Positions 23,401-36,133 of a stretch of DNA of 64,000 nt are shown piece by piece. The DNA is taken from the NCBI GenBank assembly GCA_014058105.1, contig JACGCM010001101.1, positions 62,001 to 126,000 of the forward strand. The letters are read 5' to 3'. A program made the position numbers and the translations under genes. Position 1 is the first letter of the stretch, and each line of letters starts with the position of its first letter. The stretch is from Kingdonia uniflora (Eukaryota; Streptophyta; Magnoliopsida; Ranunculales; Circaeasteraceae). The notes beneath the pieces are model-generated. The model made no database searches. It was not told where the DNA came from and saw only the letters and a list, made by a program, of their open reading frames with translations.

Positions 23401-25080
23401 ATGAGTTGATACAATTCAGAATTTTATTTAAATCCTGTTCGGATTTCGATCCACTCCATGCTTTAGATTGCAATTTGGAGATACTTTGCTAACGACAAAT
23501 CGTTTGATAGGTTGGATCGCAGTAAAGAGTTTCTTTTAGACCGACAGCAAGCTAAGATTGTAAATGAATTTGTAGCAACAATCCAACCTTTAAGTTATGA
23601 CCGGCTCGGATTTCCCACCACTCCGGTGCTTCATATTAAAATTCTCAAAAACTTCACTGCGGTCAACACGTTTGGGAGGTTGGATTGTGGTTAACTGTTT
23701 CCTCTAGCCTAAGAACATGCGTTAGGATAGGTGCGAAATGAGCAAGAAAACTCTCGGCTTTTATTTAAGATAGGTTCGTATTTCGAACCACTCCGATACT
23801 TTAGATCACAATTCTGTGAAACTTGGCTACCGGTAACATGTTCTTGAGGTTGGCTCGTGGTTAAGAGCTTCATTTGACAGACAGCAATTTAGGATAGTTA
23901 CCAAATGAGTATCAACACTCCCGACTTTACTTAAGAATCGGTACGTATTTTTACCATTCCGATGCTTTAGATCGCAATTCTGAAAACTATGCTACCGCAA
24001 CTCGTTTGGGAAGTTGGATCGTGGTTAAGTGCTTCCTCTTGACCAACAAAAGGCGCTAGGATAGTTACTCAATGAGTAGATACAATTCAGACTTTTATTT
24101 TTTACCTGTTCGGATTTCGATCCACTCCATGCTTTTGATTGCAATTTGGCGATACTTTGCTAACGACAAATCGTTTGATAGGTTGGATCGTAGTAAAGAT
24201 TTTCTTTTAGACCAACAACAAACTAAGATTGAAAACGAATAACAAGCAACAATGCAACCTTTAAGTTATGACCGGTTCTGATTTCCCACCACTCCGGTGC
24301 TTTATATTATAATTCCCAGAATATTCACTGCCGTAAACTCGTTTGGGAGGTTGGTTCGTGGTTAAGTTTTTCCTCTAGTCTAAGAACAAGCGCTAGGATA
24401 ATTACCAAATGAGCAGGAACACTCTAAGTTTTTATTTAAAAAAGGTTCGGATTTCGAACCACTCCGTTACTTTAGATCGCAATTCTGAGAAACTTGTTTA
24501 CCAGCAAGTTGTTCGAGTGGTTGGATCGTGGTTACGTGATTATTTTAGACAGAGAATCAGCTTGGATATTTAAAAAATGAGTTTCAACATTCCCGACTTT
24601 ACTTTAGAATCGGTACGGATTTTTCTCCACTCCGATGCTTTAGATTGCAATTCTCAAATTTTGCTACCGCAACTCGCTTGGCAAATTGGATAGTGGATAA
24701 GTGCTTCCTCATGACCAATAAAAAGCACTAGGATAGTTACTCAATGTGCAGATACAATCCAGACTTTAATTTAAAACTTGTTCGGATTTCGAACCACTCC
24801 ATGGTTTAGATTGCAATTTGGAGATACTTTGGAAACGGCAAATCGTTTGGGAGGTTGGATCGTAGTAAATAGTTTTTTTTAGACCGACAACAAGCTAAGA
24901 TTGTAGACGAATGAGTAGCAACAATCCAACCTTCAAGTTATGACCGGCGCGGATTTCCCGCAACTCCGGTGCTTTATATTATAATTCCCGGAAACTTCAC
25001 TGCCGTCAACTCGTTTGGGAGGTTGGATCGTGGTAAACTGTTTCCTCTTGCCTTTGAACAAGAGTTTGGATAGTTACCAA

Positions 25081-25177
25081 ATGAGCAAGAAAACTAGGCT
25101 ACCGCAACTTGTTTGGGAAGTGGATCGTGGATAAGTATTTCGTCTCAACCAACAAAAAGCGGTAGGATAGTTACTCA
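25081..25177 (+). repeat. A-B fusion monomer (97 bp)
   Basis: The first 15 bases are A (ATGAGCAAGAAAACT), then B from AGGCTACCGCAACTTG. Both parents carry GAAAACT at the join, so a 7-bp direct repeat probably mediated loss of about 239 bp (the rest of A and the first half of B). The corresponding A in the second 2,450-bp copy, near 27500, is intact. Confidence 0.83.
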
Positions 25178-26984
25178 ATGAGTAGATACAATTCAGACTT
25201 TGATTTAAAACCTGTTCGGATTTCGAACCACTGCATGCTTTAGATTGCAATTTGGAGATACTTTGCTAACGGAAAATCATTTGAGAGGTTGGATCGTAGT
25301 AAATAGTTTCTTTTTGACCGACAACAAGCTAAGATTGTAAACGAATAAGTTGTAACAATCCAACCTTTAAGTTATGACCGGCGCGAATTTCCCACCACTC
25401 CGGTGTTTTAGATTATAATTCATAGAAACTTTACTGCCGTCAACTCGTTTGGGAGGTTGGATCGTGGATAACTGTTTCCTCTAGCCTAACAATAAGCGTT
25501 AGGATAGTTACCAAATGTGCAGTAAAACTCTCGGCTTTTATTTAAGAAAGGTTCGGATTTCGAACCACACCGATACTTTAGATCGCAATTCTGAGAAACT
25601 TGGCTACCTGTAACTTTTTCGAGTGGTCGGATCGTGGTTAAGAGCTTATTTTGGACCGACAACCGGCTATGATATTTTCCAAATGTGGATCAACACTCCC
25701 GACTTTACTTTAAAATCGGTACGGATTTTTCACCACTCCGATGTTTTAAATCGCAATTCTGAAAACTAGGCTACCGCAACTCGTTTGGGAAGTTGGATGG
25801 TGGTTAAGTATTTCCGCTTGACCAGCAAAAAGAGCTAGGATAGTTACTCAATGAGTAGATACAATTCAGAATTTTATTTAAATCCTGTTCGGATTTCGAT
25901 CCACTCCATGCTTTAGATTGCAATTTGGAGATACTTTTCTAACGACAAATCGTTTGATAGGTTGGATCGCAGTAAAGAGTTTCTTTTAGACCGAAAGCAG
26001 GCTAAGATTGTAAACGAATTAGTAGCAACAATCCAACCTCTAAGATATGACCGGCGCGGATTTCCCACCACTCCGGTGCTTTATATTATAATTCCCAGAA
26101 ACTTCACTGCCGTCAACACGTTTGGGAGGTTGAATCGTGGTTAACTGTTTCCTCTAGCCTAAGAACAAGCGTTAGGATAGTTACCAAATGAGCAAGAAAA
26201 CTCTCGGCTTTTATTTAAGAATGGTTCGTATTTCGAACCAGTCCGATACTTTAGAGCACAATTCTGTGAAACTTGGCTACCGGTAACATGTTCTTAAGGT
26301 TTGCTCGTGGTTAAGAGCTTCATTAGACTGACAACAATTTAGGAGAGTTACCAAATGAGTATCAACACTCTCGACTTTACTTCAGAATCGGTACGTATTT
26401 TTACCATTCCGATGCTTTAGATCGCAATTCTGAAAACTATGCTACCGCAACTCGTTTGGGAAGTTGGATCGAGGTTAAGTGTTTCCTCTTGACCAACAAA
26501 AAGCGCTAGGATAGTTACTCAATGAGTAGATACAATTTAGACTTTTATTTAAAACCTGTTCGGATTTCGATCCACTCCATGCTTTAGAATGCAATATGGA
26601 GATACTTTACTAACGACAAATCGTTTGATAGGTTGGATCGTAGTAAAGAGTTTTTTAAGACCAACAACAAGCTAAGATTGTAAACGAATAACTAGCAACA
26701 ATGCAACCTTTAAGTTATGACCGGTTCTGATTTCCCACCACTCCGGTGCTTTATATTATAATTCCCAGAATCTTCACTGCCGTCAACTCATTTGGGTGGT
26801 TGGTTCGTGGTTAAGTTTTTCCTCTAGTCTAAGAACAAGCGCTAGGATAATTACCAAATGAGCAGGAACACTCTCGGTTTTTATTTAAGAAAGGTTCGAA
26901 TTTTTAACCACTCCGATACTTTAGATCGCAATTCTGAGAAACTTGGTTACCGGCAACTTGTTCGAGTTGTTGGATCCTGGTTAC

Positions 26985-27010
26985 AAGCTTATTTTAGCTT
27001 GTTTCAACAT
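26985..27010 (+). repeat. 30-bp deletion at an A/B boundary
   Basis: TATTTTAGCTTGTTTCAAC replaces the longer text seen at 24541-24590, where TTTTAGACAGAG, a CAGCTTGG block and the B start separate the same flanks. The B start codonlike ATGAG is lost. This explains the 2,420-bp rather than 2,450-bp spacing of downstream markers. Confidence 0.75.
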
Positions 27011-28012
27011 TCCCGACTTTACTTTAGAATCGGTTCGGATTTTTCACCACTCCGATGCTTTAGATCGCAATTCTTAAAACTGGGCTACCGCAACTCGTTT
27101 GGAAAATTGGATCGTGGTAAAGTGTTTCCTCTTGACCAATAATAAGCGCTAGAATAGTTACTCAATGAGCAGATACAATCCAGACTTTTATTTAATACCT
27201 GCTCGGATTTCGAACCACTCCATGCTTTAGATTGCAATTTGGAGATACTTTGCTAACGGAAAATCGTTTGAGAGGTTGGATCGAAGTAAATAGTTTCTTT
27301 AAGACCGACAACAAGCTAAGGTGTAAACGAATGAGTAGCAACAATCCGATCTTTAAGTTATGACCGGCGCGGATTTCCCACCACACCGGTGCTTTATATT
27401 ATAATTCCAAGAAACTTCACTGCCGTCAACTCGTTTGGGAGGTTGGATCGTGGTTATGTGTTTCATCTAGTCTAACAACAAGCGCTAGGATAGTTACCAA
27501 ATGAGCAAGAAAACTCTCGGATTTTATTTAAGAATGGTTCGGATATCGAACCACTCCGATACTTTAGATCGCAATTCAGAGATACTTGGCTACCGGAAAC
27601 TTGTCCGAGTGGTTGGATCCTGGATAAGAGCTTATTTTAGACAGACAACCAGCTAGGATATTTACCAAATGAGTATCAACACTTTCGACTTTACTTTAGA
27701 ATCTGTACGGATTTTTCACCACTCCGATGTTTTAAATTGCAATTCTGGAAACTAGGCTTCTGCAACTCGTTTGGGAAGTTGGATCGTGGTTACGTGCTTC
27801 CGCTTGACCAACAAAAAGCGCTAGGATAGTTACTCAATGAGTAGATACAATCAAGACTTTTATTAAAAACCTGTTCGGATTTCGAACCACTCCATGCTTT
27901 AGATTGCAATTTGGAGATACTTTGTTAACGGTAAATCATTTGAGAGGTTGGATCGTAGTAAATTGTTTTTTTAGACCGACAACTAGCTAAGATTGTAAAC
28001 GAATGAGGAGCA

Positions 28013-28111
28013 GCAATCAAACCAACTTAGCTGCCTTCAACTCGTTTGGGTGGTTGGATCCTGGTCAACTGTTTCCTCTAGCCTAAGAACAAGCGTTAGG
28101 ATAGTTACCAA
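28013..28111 (+). repeat. Short D monomer (99 bp)
   Basis: D begins ATGAGGAGCAGCAATCAAACC, then jumps to AACTTAGCTGCCTTCAACTC, losing about 71 bp including the ACCACTCC core and the TATA-like block. A full A follows at 28112. No second copy of this particular form was seen. Confidence 0.8.
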
Positions 28112-28447
28112 ATGAGCAAGAAAACTCTCGGCTTTTATTTAAGAAAGGTTCGGATTTCGAACCACTCCGATACTTTAGATCGCAATTCTGAGAAACTTGG
28201 CTACCGGTAACTTGTCCGAGTGGTTGGATCGTGGTTAAGAGCTTATTTTAGACTGACAACCAACTACGATATTTACCAAATGAGTATCAACACTCTCGAC
28301 TTTACTTTAGAATCGGAACGGATTTTTCACAACTCCGATGTTTTAAATCACAATTCTGAAAACTAGGCTACCGCAACTCGTTTGGGAAGTTAGATCGTGG
28401 TTAAGTGTTTCCTCTTGACCAACAAAAAGCGCTAGGATAGTTACTAA

Positions 28448-28523
28448 ATGAGTAGATACAATTCAGACTTTTATTTAAAACTTGTTCGGATTTCGATCCA
28501 CTCCATGCTATGATTATAATCGA
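28448..28523 (+). repeat. Short C monomer (76 bp)
   Basis: C runs to CCACTCCATGCTA and continues with TGATTATAATCGA, the monomer end, so about 91 bp are missing. GCT(A/T) tracts at both points may have mediated the loss. The next D starts normally at 28524. Confidence 0.8.
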
Positions 28524-29363
28524 ATGAGTAGCAACAATCCAACCTTTAAGTTATGACTGGCGCGGATTTCCCACCACTCCGGTGCTTTATATTATAATTC
28601 CCCGAAACTTCACTGCCATCAACTCGTTTGGGAGGTTGGATCGTGGTTTACTGTTTCCTCTAGCCTAACAACAAGCGTTAGGATTGTTACCAAATGGGCA
28701 GGAAAACTCTCGGCTTTAATTTAAGAAAGGTTCGGATTTCGAACCACTCCGATACTTTACATCGCAATTCTGTGAAACTTGGCTACCGGTAACTTGTTCG
28801 AGTGGTTGGATCGTGGTTAAGAGCTTATTTTAGACCGACAACCAGCTAGGGTATTTACCAAATGAGTATCAACACTCTCGACTTTAATTTAGAATCGGTA
28901 CGGATTTTTCACCACTCCGATGTTTTAAATCGCACTTCTGGAAACTAGACTACCGCAACTCGTTTGGGAAGTTGAATCGTGCTTAAGTGTTTCCTCTCAA
29001 CCAATAAAGAGCGCTAGGATAGTTACTCAATGAGCTACAATCTTGTATTTCATTTAGAACCTGTACAGATTTCGAACCACTCCATCCTTTAGATTGCAAT
29101 TATGAGAAACTTGGATAACGGCAAATTTTATGAGAGGTTGGATTGTGGTAAAGAGCTTGTTTTAGATCGAAAACAATCTAAGATCATTACGGAATGAGTA
29201 GCAACAATCCAACCATTAAATTAAGACCGGTTTGGATTTCCCACCACACCGGTGCTTTATATTATAATTCCCAGAATCTTCACTGCCGTCAACTCGTTTG
29301 GGAAGTTGGATCGTGGTTGAGTGTTTCCTCTAGTCTAACAACAAGCGCTTGGATAGTTTCCAA

Positions 29364-29502
29364 ATGAGCAGGAACACTCTTGGCTTTTATTTAAGAATGA
29401 TTTGGATTTCGAACCATTCCGATACTTTAGATCGCAATTCTGAGAAACTTGGCTACCGGTAACATGTTCGAGAGGTTGGCTCGTGGTTAAGATAGTTACT
29501 CA
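29364..29502 (+). repeat. A fused to the last bases of B (139 bp)
   Basis: A is normal to GGCTCGTGGTTAAG near 29491. ATAGTTACTCA, the end of a B, follows, then a C' at 29503. The A tail and almost all of a B are missing. GTTAAG is present in both monomer types, but the join is further downstream in B. Confidence 0.78.
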
Positions 29503-31339
29503 ATGAGCTACAATCTTGAATTTTATTTAAAACCTGTACGGATTTCGAACCACTCCATCCTTTAGATTGCAATTATGATAAATTTTTATAACGGCAATTT
29601 TTTTGAGAGGTTGGATCGTATTAAAGAGCTTGTTTAAGACCGACAAAAAGCTAAGATCGTTACCGAATGAGTAGCAATAATCCAACCTTTAAATTAAGAC
29701 CGGTTCGGATTTCCCCCCACACCGGTGCTTTATATTATAATTCACAGAATCTTCACTACCGTCAACTCGTTTGGGAGGTTTGATCGTGGTTAACTATTTC
29801 CTCTAGCCTAACAACAAGCGTTAGGATTGTTACCAAATGCGCAGGAAAACTCAAGGCTTTTATTAAAGAAAGGTTCGGTTTTTGAACCACTCCGATACTT
29901 TAGATCGCAATTCTAAGAAACTTGGCTACCGGTAACTTGTCCGAGTGGTTGGATCGTGGTTAAGAGCATATTTTAGACAGACAACCCACTAGGATATTTA
30001 CCAAATTAGTATCAACACTCTCGACTTTACTTTAGAATCGATACGGATTTTTCACCACTCCGATGTTTTAAATTGCATTTCTGAAAACTAAGCTACCGCA
30101 ACTCGTTTGGGAAGTTGGATCGTGGTTAAGTGTTTCCACTGTACCAACAAAAAGCGCTAGGATAGTTACTAAATGAGTAGATAAAATTCAGAGTTTTTTT
30201 TAAAACCTGTTCGGATTTCGATCCACTCCATGCTTTAGATTGCAATTTGGAGATACTTTGCTAGCGATAAATCGTTTGAGTGGTTGGATCGCAGTAAAGA
30301 GTTTCTTTTAGACCGAAAACAAGCTAAGATTGTAAACGAATGAGTAGCAGCAATCTAACCTTTAAGTTATGACCGGCGCGGATTTCCCACCACTCCGGTG
30401 CTTTATATTTATTCCCAGAAACTTCACTGTCGTCAACTCGTTTGGGAGGATGGATCGTGGTTAACTGTCTCCTCTGGCCAAACAAATAGCGTTAGGATAG
30501 TTACCAACTGAGCAGAAAAACTCTCGACATTAATTTAAGAAAGGTTCGGATTTCGAACCACACCGATACTTTAGATCGCAATTCTGAGAAACTTGGCTAC
30601 CAGTAACTGGTTTGAGTGGTTGGATCGTGGTTAAGAGCTTATTTTAGACAGACAACTAGCTAGGATATTTACAAAATGTGTATCAACACTCCCGACTTTA
30701 CTTTAGAATCGGTACAGATTTTTCACAACTCCGATGTCTTAAATCGCAATTCTGAAAACTAGGCTACCGCAACTCGTTTGGGAAGTTGGATCGTGGTTAA
30801 GTATTTCCTCATGACCAACAACAAGTGTTAGGATAGTTACTCAATGAGCTACAATCTTGAATTTTGTTTAAAACCTGTACGGATTTCGAACCACTCCATC
30901 CTTTAGATTGCAATTATGAGAAATTTTTATAACGGCAAATTTTTTGAGAGGTTGGATCGCAGTAAAGAGCTTGTTTAAGACCGGCAAAAAGCTAAGATCG
31001 TTACCGAATGAGTAGCAACAATCCAACCTTTAAATTAAGACCGGTTCGGATTTCCCCCCACTCCGGTACTTTATATTATAATTCCCTGAAACTTCACCGC
31101 CGTCAACTCATTTGGGAGGTTGGATCGTGGTTAAGTGTTTTCTCGAGCCCAACAACAAGTGTTAGGATAGTTACCAAATGAGCAGGAAAACTCTCGGCTT
31201 TTATTTAAGAAAGATTTTTATTTCGAACCACTCCGATACTTTAGATCGCAATTCTGTGAAACTTGGCTACCGGTAACATGTTCGAGAGGTTGGCTCTCGG
31301 TTAAGAGCTTCATTAGACTGACAACAATTTAGGAAAGTT

Positions 31340-31435
31340 ACCAAATGAGTATCAACACACCCGACTTTACTTAAGAATCTGTACGGATTTCGAACCCACC
31401 GAACAACAAGCGTTAGGATAGTTACCAAATGAGCA
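31340..31435 (+). repeat. B-A-D fusion marker, copy 1
   Basis: A B start (GAGTATCAACACACCCGAC) leads to TGTACGGATTTCGAACCCA and then to CCGAACAACAAGCGTTAGG, the end of a D, and an A begins straight after. It has to be the product of at least one large internal deletion. The same unusual join appears at 32996 and, reversed, at 36662-36671, so it arose once and was copied. Confidence 0.82.
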
Positions 31436-31928
31436 GGAACACGTTAGGCTTTTATTTAAGAAAGGTTCGGATTTCGAACCCACCGATACTTTAGATCGCA
31501 TTTTTGAGAAACTTTGCTACCGGAAACTTGTTCGAGAGGTTGGCTCCTGGTTAAGAGCTTATTTTAGACAGACAACCAGCTAGGATATTTACCAAATGAG
31601 TATCAACACTCCCGGCTTTTCTTCAGAACCGGTACGAATTTTTCACCACTCCGATGCTTTAGATCGCAATTCAGAAATCTTGGTTACCGCAACTCGTTTT
31701 GGAAGTTGGATCGGTAAATTATTTCCTCATGACCAACAACAAGCGCTATGATAGTTACTCAATGAGAAGCTTCAATCCTGCCTTTTATTTAAAGCCTGTT
31801 CGTATTTTGGACCACTCAGTGCTTTAAATTTCAATTTAGAGATACTTTTGTAACGGCAAATTGCTTGAGTGGTTGGATCGTAGTAAAAAGTTTCTTTAGA
31901 CCGACAACAGGCTAAGATTGCAAACAAA

Positions 31929-32047
31929 TAAGTAGCAATAATCCAGCCATTAAGTTATAACCGGTGCTGATTTCCCACCACTCCGGTGCTTTATATTATA
32001 ATTCCCATAAACCTCACAGCCGTCAAGTCGTTTGGGATCTTTACCAA
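31929..32047 (+). repeat. Short D monomer, 119-120-bp class (zone 7 copy)
   Basis: D runs to GTCAAGTCGTTTGGGAT and jumps to CTTTACCAAAT, the monomer end, losing 50 bp. The following A starts GGCAGGGATACTCCTGGC. Copies with the same endpoints occur in the inverted block and at 43714, 44908, 46308, 51486, 52777, 56250 and 57828. Confidence 0.85.
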
Positions 32048-32944
32048 ATAGGCAGGGATACTCCTGGCTTTAATTTAAGACTTGTTCGGATTTCAAACCA
32101 CTTTAATTTAATAGCAGAATCACTCTCGGCTTTTATTTAAGAAAGTTTTGGATTTCGAACCACTCCGATACCTTAGATCGCATTTCTGAGCAACTTGGCT
32201 ACCGGTAACTTGTTCGAGAGGTTAGCTCGCGGTTAAAAGCTAATTTTAGACCGACAACAAGCTAGGATATTTACCAAATGAGTTTCAACACTCCCGACTA
32301 AACTTTAGAATCGGTACGAATTTTTCACCACTCCGATGCTTTAGATCGCAATTCTGAAAACTTGGCTACCGCATCTCGTTTGGGAAATTGGATCGTGGTT
32401 AAGTGTTTCCTCTTGACCAATAAAAAGCGCTAGGATAGTTATTCAATGAGTAGATACAATCCAGACTTTTATTTAAAACCTGTTCGGATTTCTAAACACT
32501 CCATGCTTTAGATTTCAATTTGGATTAACTTTGCTAACGACAAATCGCTTGAGAGGTTGGATCGTAGTAAAAAGTTTCATTTAGACCGACAACAAGCTAA
32601 GATTGCAAACAAATGAGGAGCAGCAATCTAACCTTTATGTTTTGGCCGGTACGGATTTTCCACCATTCTGGTGCTTTATCTTATAATTCCCTGAAACTTC
32701 GCTGCCGTCAACTCGTTTGGGAGGTTGGAGCGTGGTTAAGAGTTTTCTCTAGTCGAACAACACGCGTTTGGATTGTAACCAAGAGAGCAGAAAAACTCTC
32801 GGCTTTTATTTAAGAAAGATTTTTATTTCGAACCACTTCGATACTTTAGATCGCAATTCTGTGAAACTTGGCTACCGGTAACATGTTCGAGAGGTTGGCA
32901 CTCGGTTAAGAGCTTCATTAGACTGACAACAATTTAGGATAGTT

Positions 32945-33040
32945 ACCAAATGAGTATCAACACACCCGACTTTACTTAAGAATCTGTACGGATTTCGAAC
33001 CCACCGAACAACAAGCGTTAGGATAGTTACCAAATGAGCA
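32945..33040 (+). repeat. B-A-D fusion marker, copy 2
   Basis: Same join as at 31391, with CGAACCCACC starting at 32996, exactly 1,605 bp downstream. The following A monomer shares the rare AACACGTTAGGC and GCATTTTTGAGAAAC variants with the first copy. It confirms that zone 7 is a duplication and not two independent deletions. Confidence 0.82.
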
Positions 33041-33474
33041 GGAACACGTTAGGCTTTTATTTAAGAAAGGTTCGGATTTCGAACCCACCGATACTTTAGA
33101 TCGCATTTTTGAGAAACTTTGCTACCGGTAACTTGTTCTAGAGGTTGGCTCCTGGTTAAGAGCTTATTTTAGACAGACAACCAGCTAGGATATTTACAAA
33201 TTGTGTATCAACACTCCCGACTTTACTTTAGAATCGGTACGGATTTATCACAACTCCGATGTTTTAAATCGCAATTCTGAAAACTAGGCTACCGCACCTC
33301 GTTTGGGAAGTTGGATCGTGGTTAAGTATTTCCTCATGACCAACTACAAGTGTTAGGATAGTTACTCAATGAGCTACAATCTTGAATTTTATTTAAAACC
33401 TGTACGGATTTCGAACCACTCCATCCTTTAGTTTGCAATTATGAAAAAATTTTATAACGGCTAATTTTATGAGA

Positions 33475-33487
33475 AGTTGGTTTGATT
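33475..33487. other. Left inversion breakpoint (33480/33481)
   Basis: Plus-strand C' text ends at GAGAAGTTGG (33471-33480) and minus-strand D text begins TTTGATTGCTGC. No overlap larger than a base or so is visible. The rest of the interrupted C' is found reversed at the other end of the block. Confidence 0.92.
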
Positions 33488-36013
33488 GCTGCTCCTCATT
33501 CGTTTACAATCTTAGCTTGTTGTCAGTCTATAAGAAACTTTTTACTACGATCCAACCTCTCAAGCGATTTGCCGTTAGCAAAGTTTCTCCAAATTGCAAT
33601 CTAAAGCATGGAGTGGTTCGAAATCAGAACAGGTTTTAAATAAAAGTCAAAATTGTATCTACTCATTAAGTAACTATCCTAGCGCTTTTTATTGGTCAAG
33701 AGGAAACACTTAACCACGATCCAACTTCCCAAACGAGTTGCGGTAGCCTAGTTTTTAGAATTGCGATCTAAAGAACCGGAGTGGTGAAAAATCAGTACCG
33801 ATTCTAAAGTAATGTCGGGAGTGTTGATACTCATTTCGTAAATATCCTAGCTTGTTGTCAGTCTAAAGTAAACTCTTAACCACGAGCCAACCACTCGAAC
33901 AAGTTACCGGTAGCCAAGTTTCTTATAATTGCAATCTAAAGTATCACAGTGGTTCGAAATCCGAACCGTTCTTAAATAAAAGCCGAGAGTGTTCCTGCTC
34001 ATTTGGTAACTATCCTAGCGCTTTTTGTTTGACTAGAGGAAACACTTATCCATGATCCAACCTCCCAATCGAGTTGACGGCAGTGAAGTTTCTGGGAATT
34101 ATAATATAAAGTACCGGGGTGGTGGGAAATCCGAACCGGTCTTAATTTAAAGGTTGGATTGTTGCTACTCATTCGATAATGATCTTAACTTGTTTCAGTC
34201 TAAAACAAACTCTTTACTACTATCCAACCTCTCAAACAATTTGCCGTTATCCAAGTTTCTCAGAATTGCAATCTATAGGACGGAGTGGCTCGAAATCTGT
34301 AGAGGTTTTAAATAAAATTCAAGATTGTAGCTCATTGAGTAACTATCCTAGCGCTTGTTGTTGGCCATGAGGAAATAATTTACCACGATCCAACTTCCAA
34401 AATGAGTTGCGGTAGCCTAGTTTTCAGAATTGCGATCTAAAGCACCGGAATGGTGAAAAATCCGTACCAATTCTAAAGTAAAGTCGGGAGTGTTGATACT
34501 CATTTGGTAAATATCCTAGCTTGTTGTCGGCCTAAAATAATGTCTTAACCATGTGCCAACCTCTCGGGCAAGTTACCGATAGCCAAGTTTCTCATAATTG
34601 CGATCTAAATTATCGAAGTGGTTCGAAATCCGAGCCTTTCTTGAATAAAAGCCGAGAGTATTCCTGCTCTTTTGGTTACTATCCAAGCGCCTGTTATTCG
34701 ACTAGAGGAAACACTTAACCACGTTCCAACCTCCCAAACGAGTTGACGGCAGCGAAGTTTCTGGGAATTATAAGATAAAGCACCAGAATGGTGGGAAATC
34801 CGCACCGGCCAAAACATAAAGGTTTGATTGCTGCTCCTCATTCGTTTACAATCTTAGCTTGTTGTCGGTCTAAAAGAAACTTTTTACTACGATCCAACCT
34901 CTCAAGCGATTTGCCGTTAGCAAAGTTTCTCCAAATTGAAATCTAAAGCATGGAGTGGTTAGAAATCCGAACAGGTTTTAAATAAAAGTCTGGATTGTAT
35001 CTACTCATTGAGTAACTATCCCAGTGCTTTTTATTAGTCAAGAGGAAGCACTTAACCACGATCCAATTTCCCAAACGAGTTGCGGTAGCCAAGTTTTCAG
35101 AATTGCGTTCTAAAGCATCGGAGTGGTGAAAAATCCGTACCGATTCTAAAGTAAAGTCGGGAGTATTGATACTCATTAGGTAAATATCCTAGCTTGTTGT
35201 CGGTCTAAAATTAGCTTTTAACCGCGAGCTAACCTCTCGGACAAGTTACCGGTAACCAAGTTGCTCAGAATTGCGATCTAAAGTATCGGAGTGGTTTGAA
35301 ATCCAAATATTTCTTAAATAAAAGCCGAGAGTGTTTCTGCTCATTTGGAAACAATACTAGCGCTTGTTGTTAGACTAGAGGAAGCACTTAACCACGATCC
35401 AACCTCCATAACGAGTTGACAGCAGTGAAGATTCTGGGAATTATAATATAAAGCACCGGAGTGGTGGGAAATCTGAACCGTTCTTAATTTAACGGTTGGA
35501 TTGTTGCTACTCATTCGGTAACGATCTTAGCTTGTTGTCGGTCTAAAACTAGCTCTTTACTACGATCCAACCTCTAAAAAATTTTGCCGCTATCGAAGTT
35601 TCTCATAATTGCAATCTAAAAGGATGGAGTGGTTCGAAATCCGTACTGGTTTTAAATAAAATTCAAGATTGTAGCTCATTGAGTAACTATCCTTGCACTT
35701 GTTGTTGGACAAGAGGAAACACTTAACCACGATCCAACTTCCCAAACGAGTTTCGGTAGCATAGTTTTCAGAATTGCGATCTAAAGCATCAGAATGGTAA
35801 AAATCTGTACCGATTCAAAAGTAAAGTCGGGAGTGTTGATACTCATTTGGTAACTATGCTAAATTGTTGTCGGTCTAATGAAGCTCTTAACCACGAGCCA
35901 ACCTCTCGAAAATGTTACTGGTAGCCATGTTTCTCTGAATTGCGATATAAAGAATCAAAGTGGTTTGAAATCCGAACCAGTCTTAAATTAAAGCCAGGAG
36001 TGTCCCTGCCTAT

Positions 36014-36133
36014 TTGGTAAAGATCCCAAACGACTTGACGGCTGTGAGGTTTATGGGAATTATAATATAAAGCACCGGAGTGGTGGGAAATCAGCACCGG
36101 TTATAACTGAATGGCTGGATTGTTGCTACTTAT
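36014..36133 (-). repeat. 120-bp short D monomer inside the inverted block
   Basis: On the minus strand this D starts at 36133 and ends at 36014, with the same GTCGTTTGGGATC...TTACCAAAT join as the direct-strand copies. Its presence inside the inversion shows that the deletion was already circulating in the array before the block was turned round. Confidence 0.87.

Larger units (their letters stand above)
23291..28012 (+). repeat. Zone 5: tandem duplication at 2,450 bp
   Basis: Matching points are 2,450 bp apart: B text ATGTTTTAAATCGC at 23291 and 25741, D/C text around 23512 and 25962, the unusual CGGTAACATGTTCTT at 23831 and 26281, and D text AATGCAACCT at 24251 and 26700 (2,449). GTTTCAACATTCCCG occurs at 24581 and 27001 (2,420), the 30-bp shortfall being explained by a deletion just before 27001. 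Similarity is clear up to about 25095 and about 27510; beyond that the copies differ by the A-B fusion at 25081, so the exact outer end is uncertain. The 2,450-bp lag is 14-15 monomers and not a multiple of four. Confidence 0.83.
28013..31177 (+). repeat. Zone 6: mixed units with truncated and fused monomers
   Basis: Tetramer order is repeatedly interrupted. The zone holds a 99-bp D at 28013, a 76-bp C at 28448 and an A fused to a B tail at 29364. The C' monomers typical of zone 2 (CTACAATCTTG) reappear from about 29034, mixed with ordinary C. This looks like a seam where at least two HOR families were brought together. The stretch from about 30670 to the end is repeated 2,525 bp downstream. 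Confidence 0.82.
31178..33480 (+). repeat. Zone 7: rearranged block duplicated at 1,605 bp
   Basis: The stretch 31178-31588 is repeated at 32783-33193 with only scattered differences, including a rare B-A-D fusion (see 31391 and 32996). Between them are a short D (31929-32047), an A that restarts after about 60 bp (near 32105), and C and D monomers with rare variants (TCCTGCCTTTTATTT, ATGTTTTGGCCGG). From about 33194 the text resembles the unit at about 30670, at a lag of 2,525 bp (GAGCTACAAT at 30846 and 33371). The zone stops abruptly at the inversion breakpoint after 33480. Confidence 0.83.

Noticed and set aside
17201..26144. Similar 60-codon frames at 17201, 21171, 23512 and 25962 as a small gene family
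   Set aside because: They are C/D monomer text where the D start lost its in-frame stop. Other copies of the same monomers have stops, and the spacing equals the HOR lags (3,970 and 2,450).
32095..32120. TTTAATTTAATAGCAG as a foreign insertion in an A monomer
   Set aside because: It can be read as an A restarting after about 60 bp with TTAATTTAA resembling normal A text. No unique sequence is needed.
31391..33005. Link between the 1,605-bp lag here and the 1,604-bp lag at 891/2495
   Set aside because: The internal structure of the two intervals is different (different fused monomers), so the near-equal numbers appear coincidental.
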